From NCBI RefSeq assembly GCF_947072475.1, contig NZ_CAMTIA010000025.1:1-43629 (forward strand): DNA of 43,629 nucleotides. Reading direction: 5' to 3'. The first letter of the stretch is position 1; every line of letters begins with the position of its first letter. The translations under genes were made by a program, and so were the position numbers. The DNA is from an uncultured Deefgea sp. Lineage in GTDB: Bacteria; Pseudomonadota; Gammaproteobacteria; Burkholderiales; Chitinibacteraceae. The notes beneath the pieces were generated by a model. The model worked only from the letters and a program-made list of their open reading frames with translations, was not told the origin of the DNA and made no database searches. Below are positions 15,050-24,525 of the stretch, in pieces.

Positions 15050-17119
15050 TTAGTCGGCCAACAATGACAATTCGGCGACGCGATTCATCAAATCAGCCAG
15101 TTGCGACAACAATGCTAAACGATTGCCACGCTCGGCCAAATCGTCGCTCATCACCATCACGCTGTCAAAAAAGGCATCCACTGGCGCTTTAAATGCCGCC
15201 AATTGTTTCAGTGCGCTGGTAAAGTCGTTGACCGCCAAAGCGCTTTCAACCGCCGGTTGCAAAGCTTGCAATTGAGCAAACAAGGCTTGTTCAGCGCCTG
15301 CGCCAATTAAAGCGGCATTTAAGGCCGGCAAATCGCCTTCGACTTTTTTCAGAATATTGCGAATGCGTTTATTTGCCGCAGCGAGCGCCGCGCTTTCAGG
15401 TAGCGCTTTAAATTCAGCCACCGCTGCCAAACGCACCGTGAGGTCGTCAAAGCGCGTTAATGATTTGGCCAGCACCGCGTCAATATCAGCCGCAGGGTAT
15501 TGCGCCGCCAAAAGATTTTTCAGGCGCTCAAGCATAAAGCCGTACACACCCTCCACCGTGCCGGCTTTAATCAAGCCCGCTGGGAAGCTGGCTTCAGCAA
15601 TATTGAGCAATGCTTTCAAATCAAGTGGTTGTTCGAGCAAGATCCGCAATACACCCAGCGCTGCGCGGCGTAATGCAAATGGATCTTTGTCGCCCGTTGG
15701 GATCAAGCCAATACCGTAAATACCGACTAAGGTTTCTAGTTTATCAGCCAAAGAAACCGCTTGTGCTGTCGCGCCTTCTGGCAGGGTATCGCCCGCAAAC
15801 TTAGGTTTGTAATGGGCTGCAATCGCATACGCTACATTCGTATCTTCGGCATCATGCACGGCATAGTATTGCCCCATAATCCCTTGCAACTCAGGAAATT
15901 CACCGACCATATCGGTCGATAAATCAGCCTTGGCCAAGTAAGCCGCACGTGTGGCTTTACCGACGTCGGCACCGAGTAATTTGGCGATTTCACCGGCAAT
16001 GCTTTCCAAGCGCTGCACGCGCTCCAGTTGCGAGCCAATTTTATTGTGGTAAACCACATTGGCTAGCTTGCCGACGCGGGTATCGAGTTTGGCTTTTTTA
16101 TCTTGCTCAAAAAAGAATTGCGCATCGGCTAAACGCGCGCGCAACACACGTTCATTGCCGTTGATAATGTGGCTAGGATCAGCCGTTTGCAGATTCGATA
16201 CCAGCAAAAATTGATTCATCAATTTGCCATTGGCATCGAGCAGCGGGAAGTATTTTTGATTTTGCTGCATGGTCAAAATCAAGCATTCTTGCGGCACATC
16301 GAGAAACTCAGCTTCAAAGCCGCCTTTTAACACCACAGGCCATTCCACCAAGGCAGTCACTTCGTCAAACAACGCATCATCAGCAGCAATCGTGGCATTG
16401 AGTGCCGCAGCGGCCGCTTGCAATTGTTCACCGATTAAAGCGCGGCGCTCAGTAAAGCTAGCAATCACATAACCTTGCGCTTTGAGCATTCGCGCGTAAT
16501 CGTCAGCGCTAGACAGCACCAGCTCACCGCTAGATAAAAAGCGATGCCCTAGCGTGCTGCGTCGTGAGCTCAGGTGCAAAATTTGCCCAGCAATCAACGC
16601 CTCGCCGTGCAACATCATCAAGCCATGTACCGGACGAATAAATTGGCCGTCACGATCTCCCCAGCGCATTAATTTTGGCGCTGGTAGTTTTTTTAATGCC
16701 GCAGCCACAATACCAGCGAGCACTTCGTTTAAGGCTTGACCGGGTTTACTCATGCGGAAAACAAACACTTCTTGCTTGCCATCGTGCAGTTTTTCTAAGC
16801 TGTTGACGGCGTCGGCCGTCAAGCCACAAGAGCGCGCAAAACCCAATAAAGCCGGCGTTGGCTGACCGTCTTTAAAACCAGCGGCAACCGCTGGACCACG
16901 TTTTTCAATGGCTTGCTCAGGCTGCACTGCCGAGACATTAGGAATGCTGACGGCCAAACGCCGTGGGCTGGCAAACGTAACATAGGCCGTATCTGCAGGC
17001 ACAAAGCCCATTTTTTGTAATTCAGCAAAAATGCTTTCAGCAAACACCGCACCCAATTTAGGTAAGGCTTTGGGCGGTAATTCTTCGGTTAATAATTCAA
17101 TAAGCAGTGTTGGGTTCAT
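15050..17119 (-). CDS. glyS: Glycine--tRNA ligase beta subunit
   Basis: This is the large subunit of the bacterial alpha2beta2 glycyl-tRNA synthetase. It contacts tRNA(Gly) and is needed for charging with the alpha subunit (glyQ). The N-terminus LLIELLTEELPPKALP is the family hallmark, and ILTMQQNQKYFPLLD and FFEQDKK in the middle are also typical. The 689-residue length is standard. The chosen ATG at 17119 aligns with known starts and has an AGAGAAA site upstream. A start at 17143 would add eight residues. It is separated from glyQ by a lipoprotein gene, which is not the usual arrangement. Confidence 0.95.
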   Translation of the reverse strand: MNPTLLIELLTEELPPKALPKLGAVFAESIFAELQKMGFVPADTAYVTFASPRRLAVSIPNVSAVQPEQAIEKRGPAVAAGFKDGQPTPALLGFARSCGLTADAVNSLEKLHDGKQEVFVFRMSKPGQALNEVLAGIVAAALKKLPAPKLMRWGDRDGQFIRPVHGLMMLHGEALIAGQILHLSSRRSTLGHRFLSSGELVLSSADDYARMLKAQGYVIASFTERRALIGEQLQAAAAALNATIAADDALFDEVTALVEWPVVLKGGFEAEFLDVPQECLILTMQQNQKYFPLLDANGKLMNQFLLVSNLQTADPSHIINGNERVLRARLADAQFFFEQDKKAKLDTRVGKLANVVYHNKIGSQLERVQRLESIAGEIAKLLGADVGKATRAAYLAKADLSTDMVGEFPELQGIMGQYYAVHDAEDTNVAYAIAAHYKPKFAGDTLPEGATAQAVSLADKLETLVGIYGIGLIPTGDKDPFALRRAALGVLRILLEQPLDLKALLNIAEASFPAGLIKAGTVEGVYGFMLERLKNLLAAQYPAADIDAVLAKSLTRFDDLTVRLAAVAEFKALPESAALAAANKRIRNILKKVEGDLPALNAALIGAGAEQALFAQLQALQPAVESALAVNDFTSALKQLAAFKAPVDAFFDSVMVMSDDLAERGNRLALLSQLADLMNRVAELSLLAD

Positions 17120-17168
17120 GCTGTTTCTCTTTTTTAAGTTCATCGCCCAGCGGGCTGTTGACTACCAC

Positions 17169-17660
17169 CTAGGCATCATCTTGCGGCGCGGCGTCTTTGT
17201 CGCTCATGATTTTGCAGACCTGCCGAATAAAATCAGCACCATAACTGTCTTTGGCCGGATCAGTGAATTCCCACTGAAATCCCGGTACATCATAACGGGC
17301 GAGCTCTTCGTCTTCGCTATCGTGTAAAGCCACGGCCACGCCTGCCATACGGCCAGAATCGCAATGAATCGCTGAACGCGTATATTTCAGCCGATATTGC
17401 CCTTGGCCGACTTCGTCGTTTTGATCGGTATTAAACCGCTGCAACATCCACACAAAGGTGTAGTTGGCTTCGGAATATTGCGGATCATGCTGGACTGAAT
17501 TGGCATCCACCAGCATTTCAAAATCTGCGGTTTTGCCATAACTACGCCAGTCTGCGTTGGCATAAGGCACGGCAACGGGGCCTTTCATGCCTTCGTTAAA
17601 TTTCTTATCGCAAGCACTCAATAGCAATACGGCGCTGAGTAAACTGCAACGAAGCAACAT
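17169..17660 (-). CDS. Predicted lipoprotein resembling the surface-adhesin E family
   Basis: The ATG at 17660 follows AGGGG at six bases. It gives a lipoprotein signal, MLLRCSLLSAVLLLSAC, with LSAC as the lipobox and Cys17 as the predicted lipidated residue. The mature part of about 145 residues has the layout of the Adhesin_E-like domain: an early Trp (DWRSYG), a 'vDanSv' strand, a central VWML strand, a conserved Cys in the middle (IHCDS) and a late Cys (RQVCKIM) that could form a disulfide. The family match is by eye and moderate. It lies 16 bases after glyQ and 49 before glyS, evidently co-transcribed with both. A function linked to tRNA charging is not implied. Confidence 0.72.
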   Translation of the reverse strand: MLLRCSLLSAVLLLSACDKKFNEGMKGPVAVPYANADWRSYGKTADFEMLVDANSVQHDPQYSEANYTFVWMLQRFNTDQNDEVGQGQYRLKYTRSAIHCDSGRMAGVAVALHDSEDEELARYDVPGFQWEFTDPAKDSYGADFIRQVCKIMSDKDAAPQDDA

Positions 17661-17676
17661 GGCGAGCCCCTGTGGA

Positions 17677-18570
17677 TTATTCCGGCAATTGGCACATTGG
17701 GAAGCCCAAGGCTTCACGGCTGTCGTGATACGCTTGCGCCACCAGACGCGCTAGATTGCGAACTCGGCCAATATATGCGGCACGCTCAGTCACCGAAATC
17801 GCGCCACGCGCATCCAGTAAATTGAACATATGCGAGCATTTCATCACCATTTCAAAACCGGGTAAGGCCAAGCCACCATCGATTAAGCGTTTGGCTTCAG
17901 ATTCAAAATGATTGAATTGATCAAACAAAAACGGCACATTCGATTGCTCGAAGTTATAAATCGATTGCTCGACTTCGTTTTGATGATAAATATCGCCATA
18001 AGTGACTTTTTGACCATTCGGGTACACCGTCCAAACGATGTCGTAGATACTATCTACCCCCTGCAGGTACATCGCTAGACGCTCGACACCATAAGTGATC
18101 TCGCCCAATACCGGCTTGCAATCTAGACCGCCCACTTGCTGGAAGTAAGTAAACTGCGTGACTTCCATACCGTTAAGCCAAACTTCCCAACCCAGACCCC
18201 AAGCGCCTAAAGTTGGGCTTTCCCAGTCGTCTTCAACAAAGCGCACATCGTGCACTGAGGTGTCGATACCCAGCTCTTGCAATGAGCCTAGATACAATTC
18301 TTGGATGTTGTCCGGCGATGGCTTGAGTACCACTTGGTATTGGTAATAATGCTGGCAACGATTTGGATTTTCACCATAACGGCCATCTTTGGGACGGCGG
18401 CAAGGTTGCACATAAGCGGCATTCCAAGGCTCTGGGCCGATGGAGCGCAAAAAGGTGGCGGTGTGAAAGGTTCCGGCCCCTACTTCGATATCATAAGGCT
18501 GCAGCAAGGCACAGCCGTGCCCAGCCCAGTAGGTTTGGAGCTTGAGAAGGATTTCCTGAAAAGTCAGCAT
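17677..18570 (-). CDS. glyQ: Glycine--tRNA ligase alpha subunit
   Basis: This is the catalytic class II core of glycyl-tRNA synthetase. The protein starts [12 protein letters not shown]. It contains [26 protein letters not shown] (with the motif 2 Arg), [21 protein letters not shown] and [15 protein letters not shown], all diagnostic. Its 297 residues are typical. The start was moved from an upstream candidate (18606) to ATG 18570, which matches the family and has an AAGAA stretch upstream. It heads a minus-strand cluster with the lipoprotein, glyS, gmhB, plsC and the YgjP-type gene. Confidence 0.95.
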   Translation of the reverse strand: MLTFQEILLKLQTYWAGHGCALLQPYDIEVGAGTFHTATFLRSIGPEPWNAAYVQPCRRPKDGRYGENPNRCQHYYQYQVVLKPSPDNIQELYLGSLQELGIDTSVHDVRFVEDDWESPTLGAWGLGWEVWLNGMEVTQFTYFQQVGGLDCKPVLGEITYGVERLAMYLQGVDSIYDIVWTVYPNGQKVTYGDIYHQNEVEQSIYNFEQSNVPFLFDQFNHFESEAKRLIDGGLALPGFEMVMKCSHMFNLLDARGAISVTERAAYIGRVRNLARLVAQAYHDSREALGFPMCQLPE

Positions 18571-18880
18571 AGGATTCTTGGCGCACGGCACAGTTCTTTT
18601 AATCAATGAATTCTACCTGTTTTTGCCACCATCGTGGCAGCTCGCTCGCAATGAGCGTCGCAGCGTGACAAATTCACTGCGCCCTTGGCCAGCAAAAAGT
18701 CACGCCTTTGCCGCCACAGCCCCGTCAATCGCAATCCCAAAATGAGCCCGCCGCGCCGCAAATGATGATCTCTTACACATTTACTCAGAAATATTGCCGA
18801 TAACAGCGCCAGAGCGTCGGCGTTCTTGTTATGCTTAAGCTTTTTAGGCGCTCAATCGCGCCACTTTTAACGGCTTAACT
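18571..18880. other. Divergent intergenic region between glyQ and slt
   Basis: These 310 bases carry no gene I can support. They should include the promoters for the glyQ cluster and for slt. Close to slt there are two hairpin-forming segments: ATAACA with TGTTAT (18800-18805 and 18827-18832), and GGCGC with GCGCC (18847-18851 and 18858-18862), the second 18 bases before the slt start. No T-box or other riboswitch pattern was recognised. Confidence 0.5.
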
Positions 18881-20773
18881 ATGCGCGCACTCTCAGTTAC
18901 CCTACTTATCAGTAGCCATCTCTTACTCAGCGCCAGCGCTTTTGCCAATATTGATTTGGATGAACTGCGCGAAGCCGTTCGGGCTCGCGATCTACCTCGC
19001 ATCGCCCAAATCAGCGATAGCAATCAGGGCAAGCCGTTAGAAATGTATCCAAATTACTACTGGCTGACACTACAAACAAAACAAATCAGCGAAGACGATG
19101 CCAATCAGTTTTTAAATCGCTACGCCAACACGCCACTGGCCAATCGTTTTCGTGATGACTGGATTAAAGAATTAGCCCGCCGCCAAGCTTGGCCCGCTTT
19201 TGAAGCGCAATACGCGAAAATCGACGCGCCAAGCACTGAATTACAGTGCCTCAAAACGCAAGCGGCACTGGCGCGTAACGACAACTCAACATTAAGCAGC
19301 AATAAAGCACTGTGGTTTAGTGGCAAACCGCAATCGGCAGCGTGTAATCCCATTTTTGACGCCCTATTTGCCAACGGCACGCTCAATGAAGACGATGCAT
19401 GGTGGCGGATTCGCCAAGCTTTGGCCGGCAATCGTCCTGACTTTGCCCGGCAATTGGCGATGCGGGTTAATCGCTCAAGCGAGTTTTCCGCCAAAACCAT
19501 CGCCGCGATCAATAGCGCGCCTGACAAACAATTGCTGCAGCTTAACGCCGCCGGTCGCGCCAATCTTGAATTGCAACTGTATGCACTGGAACTACTTGGC
19601 AGAAAAAACCCGGCACAAGCAGCACAACTCATCGAACAGCTCAGCCCCACAATGGCCGCCGCCGATCAACGTTTTGCGTGGCAACAATTGGGACTCACCG
19701 CAGCACGCCGCCACCATCCGAGCGCTTCGGTTTGGCTGGGCAAAGCCGATTTAAATGATTTGGAAGAAGAAGACCAAGCGTGGTTTGTGCGCTCGGCGCT
19801 GCGTAGCGAAGATTGGCCAACGATAGAAGCCCGAATCAAAGCACTCCCAACTGAAACGCAAGATAAAAACACCTATCGCTACTGGCTAGCACGCGCCTAT
19901 GAGGCACAAAACAAAACCAATGCCGCCAATGCCATTTACCTCAAATTAGCCGATGGTTTTGATTATTACGGTCTGTTAGCCCAAGAAAAACTCGGCACCA
20001 TGTTGCAAGAATCACGCGCGCCCTATACCAGCAAACCCGAAGACATCAATACCGTTGCCGCCCTACCCGGCGTGGTGCGTGCTTTGAGCTTGAATCAACA
20101 AAACTGGCGAGTTGAAGCCAATCGCGAATGGAATTACGCCATGCAAGGCTTAAGCGACGCGCAATTATTGGCCGCAGCGGAATTAGCGCGTAAAAATAAA
20201 ATGTATGACCGCAGTATTTATACCGCCGAGCGCACACAAAAAATACATGACTTTACGCTGCGCTACCCAACACCGTATCGCGAAGAAACCGAGCAAGCCG
20301 CCAAAGAGCAAGGCTTAGATCCGGCGTGGGTTTATGGCTTAATCCGCCAAGAAAGTCGCTTTATCAGCGATATTCGCTCCAGCGCTGGCGCAGCAGGCTT
20401 AATGCAATTGATGCCCAATACCGCCAAATGGGTCGCCGGTAAAATGAAAATCAGCGACTTTAGCCCCGCCGGTATTACCGACGTCAGCAGCAATCTGCAA
20501 ATGGGCGCTTACTATCTAGCCTATTGGGCAGAGAACTTTAACGGCAACGCGATTTTAGCCACCGCAGGCTATAACGCCGGCCCAGGCAATGCCAGAAAAT
20601 GGCGTACCGATCGCGAGTTAGACCCAACGATTTATATCGAAACCATTCCGTTTGGTGAAACTCGCGATTACGTTAAAAAAGTGCTGAGTAATGCCAGCCA
20701 TTACGCGCATTATTTTAAAGACAGCCCGACGCAACTCAGCCATCGCTTAGCCAAGGTGCCTGCCGCACAATAA
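18881..20773 (+). CDS. slt: Soluble lytic murein transglycosylase
   Basis: This periplasmic enzyme cleaves peptidoglycan between MurNAc and GlcNAc to give 1,6-anhydro ends. Residues 1-22 are a signal peptide (SASAFA-NID). An Ala-rich, all-helical region of about 440 residues follows, like the doughnut domain of Slt70. The C-terminal lysozyme-like domain has the catalytic Glu491 in GLIRQESRF, then AGAAGLMQLMP and AGYNAGPGNARKW. At 630 residues it is close to E. coli Slt (645). The upstream region holds hairpins, and no strong ribosome binding site is visible. Confidence 0.92.
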   Translation: MRALSVTLLISSHLLLSASAFANIDLDELREAVRARDLPRIAQISDSNQGKPLEMYPNYYWLTLQTKQISEDDANQFLNRYANTPLANRFRDDWIKELARRQAWPAFEAQYAKIDAPSTELQCLKTQAALARNDNSTLSSNKALWFSGKPQSAACNPIFDALFANGTLNEDDAWWRIRQALAGNRPDFARQLAMRVNRSSEFSAKTIAAINSAPDKQLLQLNAAGRANLELQLYALELLGRKNPAQAAQLIEQLSPTMAAADQRFAWQQLGLTAARRHHPSASVWLGKADLNDLEEEDQAWFVRSALRSEDWPTIEARIKALPTETQDKNTYRYWLARAYEAQNKTNAANAIYLKLADGFDYYGLLAQEKLGTMLQESRAPYTSKPEDINTVAALPGVVRALSLNQQNWRVEANREWNYAMQGLSDAQLLAAAELARKNKMYDRSIYTAERTQKIHDFTLRYPTPYREETEQAAKEQGLDPAWVYGLIRQESRFISDIRSSAGAAGLMQLMPNTAKWVAGKMKISDFSPAGITDVSSNLQMGAYYLAYWAENFNGNAILATAGYNAGPGNARKWRTDRELDPTIYIETIPFGETRDYVKKVLSNASHYAHYFKDSPTQLSHRLAKVPAAQ

Positions 20774-20782
20774 AAACATCAC

Positions 20783-20820
20783 GCATCGAGTCGATCTGGC
20801 TTGGCTTATCGACTCGACGC
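20783..20820 (+). repeat. Hairpin just after slt
   Basis: GCATCGAGTCGAT (20783-20795) pairs with ATCGACTCGACGC (20808-20820) at 12 of 13 positions around a 12-base loop. It begins ten bases after the slt stop. No U-tract follows, so if it ends transcription it does so without the classical signal. Confidence 0.65.
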
Positions 20821-20914
20821 AGCACTGCAAGCATGCGGTACTAACGCCAAGAAAAAAGTTGTTATTACACATTCCTGTTCGTCTGACCAACCATTAAAAT
20901 TAAGGTGATTCATT

Positions 20915-21172
20915 ATGCAAATTATTATTGGTAACTTCCCTCCTGCAACGCGCAGCGAAGATGTGATTGCGCTCTTGGTCGAGCAATTGGGCGCACCGAT
21001 TCCGACTGAAATTACCGTCAGCGAAGGCGCTGGACGTAATGTCATCGCCTTAGTGCAATATCCAGCTGAAGCGCCACATACGCTGGGCGATGTATTGGCC
21101 CAGAAATTAAATGGCTATCACTACCAAGGCTTTCACCTGAACGCCACCGTGACGCATAACTTTAAGGACTAA
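20915..21172 (+). CDS. Small RRM-like protein of unknown function
   Basis: This 85-residue cytoplasmic protein has a good ribosome binding site (AAGGTGA, about seven bases before the ATG). The predicted order is strand (QIIIGNF), helix (TRSEDVIALLVEQLG), strand (TEITVSE), strand (VIALVQYP), helix (TLGDVLAQKLNG), strand (FHLNATV). This matches the beta-alpha-beta-beta-alpha-beta RNA recognition motif, with IIIGNF like RNP2 and a degenerate RNP1 (ALVQYP) that lacks the usual Phe/Tyr residues. RNA binding is therefore plausible but unproven. The gene ends four bases before ldhA and is almost certainly co-transcribed with it. A different ferredoxin-like fold is the main alternative. Confidence 0.75.
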   Translation: MQIIIGNFPPATRSEDVIALLVEQLGAPIPTEITVSEGAGRNVIALVQYPAEAPHTLGDVLAQKLNGYHYQGFHLNATVTHNFKD

Positions 21173-21176
21173 ACCG

Positions 21177-22172
21177 ATGCGGATCGCCGTCTTTGATAGC
21201 AAGCAATATGACAAGACCGCGATCAATGCGGCCAATATTCAATTCGATCATGACATCGTTTTTTTTGATGATAGGCTCAACGCCAAAACCGTCCCCTTAG
21301 CACAGGGTTTTGACGTGGTTTGTCCGTTTGTGAATGATAAGCTCGATGCGTTCACCATCGCTCAGCTCGCCCAGCTTGGCGTCAAACTCATTACCTTGCG
21401 CTGCGCGGGCTTTAATGGTGTGGATTTAAACGCCGCCGCCGCACATGGCATTACCGTCACGCGAGTCCCGGCGTATTCGCCCGAAGCCGTAGCCGAACAT
21501 GTGTTTGCGCTGCTACTGACTTTGGTTCGCAAAACGCACCGTGCTTTTAACCGCATTCGTGATGGCAACTTTACCCTTGATGGCTTAGAAGGCTTTAACT
21601 TACACGGCCGCACGTTTGGCATTGTCGGCGCTGGCAAAATCGGTCTGGCCACGGCGCGCATTGCGCGCGGGTTTGGCTGCCAAGTGCTCGCTTATGATCC
21701 TTATCCCCCGGCGCAATGCGCTGTGGATTGTGAGTTTGTCACGCAAGAAGAACTATTTAAGCGTGCCGATATTATTTCCTTACACTCACCGCTATTTCCC
21801 ACCACGCACCACATGATTAACGCGACCACGCTGGCGCAAATGAAACCGGGCGTCGTCTTAATCAACACCAGCCGTGGCGGCTTGATTAATACACTGGCAC
21901 TGATTAAATCACTCAAATCAGGGCATGTTGGCGGGGTGGGGCTGGATGTTTATGAGCATGAAGAAGGGGTGTTCTTTGAGGATCTCTCAGACAGCATGCT
22001 CAAAGACGATATTTTGGCGCGCTTAACGACGTTTCCAAATGTGGTGATTACCTCGCATCAAGGCTTTTTAACCACCGAAGCACTCGACAATATTGCCCAC
22101 TCTGTGTTGCAAAGCATCGATGACTTTATCCAGCAACGCCCCCTTGGCAACGAGGTAAAAGCCAGTGCCTAA
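21177..22172 (+). CDS. ldhA: D-lactate dehydrogenase / D-2-hydroxyacid dehydrogenase
   Basis: This NAD-dependent dehydrogenase interconverts pyruvate and D-lactate in fermentation. The N-terminal IAVFDSKQYD matches the D-LDH family. The Rossmann motif is GIVGAGKIG, followed by the catalytic Arg in NTSRGG, a Glu-containing EHEEGVFFED stretch and the catalytic His in SHQGFLT. The 331-residue length is like E. coli LdhA (329). It starts four bases after the RRM-like gene and overlaps the downstream sensor kinase by eight bases, so all three are probably one transcript. Confidence 0.9.
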   Translation: MRIAVFDSKQYDKTAINAANIQFDHDIVFFDDRLNAKTVPLAQGFDVVCPFVNDKLDAFTIAQLAQLGVKLITLRCAGFNGVDLNAAAAHGITVTRVPAYSPEAVAEHVFALLLTLVRKTHRAFNRIRDGNFTLDGLEGFNLHGRTFGIVGAGKIGLATARIARGFGCQVLAYDPYPPAQCAVDCEFVTQEELFKRADIISLHSPLFPTTHHMINATTLAQMKPGVVLINTSRGGLINTLALIKSLKSGHVGGVGLDVYEHEEGVFFEDLSDSMLKDDILARLTTFPNVVITSHQGFLTTEALDNIAHSVLQSIDDFIQQRPLGNEVKASA

Positions 22173-24474
22173 AAAGCAGTTCCGTGTCGAGGAGCCGACG
22201 ATTTCTCGTTGGCTGCTCACCATTACCCCGTTTGCCGCCGCCTTGTTTGCCTTGGTTTTTGCTCTGTTTTTAATCCAAACCGCGCACAAAGAAGACCAAA
22301 CGATCACCAGCACCCTAGAGCAAGACCTATTGTGGCAAAAGCAAGCGCTCAAAAATCGGCTGGATAATCTGCAGCACCAGCTCGATGGCCTTGCCGACAT
22401 CATTGTTTCGGATGGCTTAAGCTCCGCCGAATTTAGTGGCCGCTATTTATCGATTTTACAAGACTCCCCCGAAGTGATGAGCTTGGAATACATCGATGAA
22501 ACCAATCAAGTGCGCTGGCAACATCCACTCAATCGTCCCGACCTCTTGCCACCGCAAAACCATCGCAATCTGGTTGCCGCGCGCAGTGTGGTGTTGGTGA
22601 ATAATGCGCCCCAATTTAGTACCGTGTTACAAGGGCAAAATCAAACGCCTTTACTGGCCTTTGTCACCCCCGTTCGCCTCAATTTTCATGGTCGGCACAC
22701 TTTGGTGGCCATTCTCAATCTCAATACCCTGTTGCAGCAGCAAGTGCCGTGGTGGATTGCCCAGCGCTATCAAATTTCTTTGACTGAACACGGCGAAACC
22801 ATCGCCAGCAAATTTAACCGCAATTTAGATCCCACCGGCCTGAGCCAAGCCATCGGCTTTGATTTGCCGCCCAATCAATTTCAGCTGCAAGCGACGGTGT
22901 ATCAGCAGCAACGCAGCTGGCAACAATACTTACTCACGCTCACGGTGATTGCGCTCTCGATGCTGATGCTCGCCTCAACGTGGGCGCTGCGGCGACACAT
23001 TAAAGAGCGGCACAATATCGAAGCGCAATTGCGGCAAGAAACCGCCATGCGTGAAGCGATGGAAAACTCCTTAGTCACCGGCATTCGGGCGATGGATAAG
23101 GATGGCCACCTAATTTATATCAATCGGGCCTTTTGCGAGATGGTCGGCTATAGCGCAGAAGACTTAATGGGGCAAAGCCAAACCATGCCTTACTGGCCAC
23201 CGGAGGATCTGGATCGCTGCACCGCAGTGTATCGGGCGATTTTGTCCGGTCGCGCCGAACCGTCTGGTTATCAAATGCGCTTTATGCGCGCCAATGGCGA
23301 ACGCTTTGACGTGCGGCTTTACGCCGCCAAACTGATTGATGGTGACGGCCAGCATACCGGCTGGATTAGCTCGATTTACGACATTACTGAATTACAACGC
23401 GAGCGAAATGCGCTGCAAGCGTCGCATGAGCGTTTTGTAAATGTACTCAATGGCCTAGAAGCGGCTGTTTCGGTGAGCGACGCGGCCAGCTGCGAAATGC
23501 TCCTCACCAATCGGCAGTTTGATCGGGCGTTTAATATTCCCGATTGGCATGGCCGCTATTGCGCCTTACCGTATATGCCGCGCCGTAAAGGCGCACCGGT
23601 CGAAACCGAATGGTTCGACGCGTATCGTGGCCACTGGTATCAAATTAAAAGCCGTAGCAGTGTCTGGGTCGATGGCTCAGAAGTTTGGCTCGAAATCGCC
23701 ACCGACATCACTGCGCTTAAAAATGCCCAAGAGCGTGAACGCCAGCAAAACGAGCAATTACAACAAACCACGCGCTTAATTAGCATGGGCGAGATGGCGT
23801 CCAGCTTGGCGCACGAACTCAATCAACCCTTGGCCGCTATTGCCAGCTATGCCACTGGCTGCCGCAATGTGCTGTCGCAAGCCGAGCCCAATATTGCTCA
23901 GCTAGATCAAGCCATCGAAAAAATGGCCGGCCAAGCCAAACGGGCGGGCAAAATTATTTCCGGGATTCGCGAATTTGTGCAACGCCGCGCACCGCACCGC
24001 AAGCCCTGCGAGGTGGCCGATTTAGTTGACACGGTGCGCACGCTGCTCGCCGCCGAGGTCGCCAAGCAACAAGTCAAACTGAGTATCGGCGAAGTGAGTG
24101 ATTTACCGATTGTGTATGCCGATGCGGTGATGCTGGAACAAGTCATGTTTAACTTAATGAAAAACGCGATTGAGGCGATGCACGACACGCCGATTGCCAA
24201 TCGAACGCTAGATTTAAACATTAATGCAAATAATGGCTTTTTATCGGTCATTATTGCGGATCGCGGCACTGGTATTAATCCTGAACAAATGGAACAATTG
24301 TTTAAACCTTTTTACACAACAAAAAATACCGGGATGGGAATGGGTTTAAATATTTGTCGCTCAATTATCGAGCACCACCAAGGTCGATTGTGGGTTGAAG
24401 CCAATCCAGGCGGCGGCAGCCGCTTTATCTTCACCCTGCCTTTACCGCAAGAGAGTTTGGCGTGTGAACCTTAA
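22165..24474 (+). CDS. Membrane-anchored PAS sensor histidine kinase
   Basis: The start is a GTG inside the last codons of ldhA, with GAGG about nine bases upstream. Residues about 17-38 and 255-274 are membrane helices enclosing a periplasmic sensor region of about 215 residues that I cannot name. Two PAS domains follow (about 290-405 and 410-520), then a short coiled coil. The HisKA domain has phospho-acceptor His550 in LAHELNQPLAA. The ATPase domain has the N-box (N667 in NAIEAM), DRGTGI, the F-box region LFKPFYTTK and GMGMGL. The HELNQPL form is typical of FixL/DctB-type kinases. Its partner is the response regulator 51 bases downstream. The ligand is unknown; the overlap with ldhA hints at a metabolic or redox cue. 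Confidence 0.88.
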   Translation: MPKKQFRVEEPTISRWLLTITPFAAALFALVFALFLIQTAHKEDQTITSTLEQDLLWQKQALKNRLDNLQHQLDGLADIIVSDGLSSAEFSGRYLSILQDSPEVMSLEYIDETNQVRWQHPLNRPDLLPPQNHRNLVAARSVVLVNNAPQFSTVLQGQNQTPLLAFVTPVRLNFHGRHTLVAILNLNTLLQQQVPWWIAQRYQISLTEHGETIASKFNRNLDPTGLSQAIGFDLPPNQFQLQATVYQQQRSWQQYLLTLTVIALSMLMLASTWALRRHIKERHNIEAQLRQETAMREAMENSLVTGIRAMDKDGHLIYINRAFCEMVGYSAEDLMGQSQTMPYWPPEDLDRCTAVYRAILSGRAEPSGYQMRFMRANGERFDVRLYAAKLIDGDGQHTGWISSIYDITELQRERNALQASHERFVNVLNGLEAAVSVSDAASCEMLLTNRQFDRAFNIPDWHGRYCALPYMPRRKGAPVETEWFDAYRGHWYQIKSRSSVWVDGSEVWLEIATDITALKNAQERERQQNEQLQQTTRLISMGEMASSLAHELNQPLAAIASYATGCRNVLSQAEPNIAQLDQAIEKMAGQAKRAGKIISGIREFVQRRAPHRKPCEVADLVDTVRTLLAAEVAKQQVKLSIGEVSDLPIVYADAVMLEQVMFNLMKNAIEAMHDTPIANRTLDLNINANNGFLSVIIADRGTGINPEQMEQLFKPFYTTKNTGMGMGLNICRSIIEHHQGRLWVEANPGGGSRFIFTLPLPQESLACEP

Positions 24475-24525
24475 TCGCGACGTACTTCTTTTGTCATCGT
24501 TATTCACTGCAGGAGCATTCAATTT

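Noticed and set aside
18571-18880. Glycine riboswitch or T-box before glyQ
   Set aside because: No T-box motif or tandem aptamer pattern recognised, and these are not expected for glyQ in betaproteobacteria.
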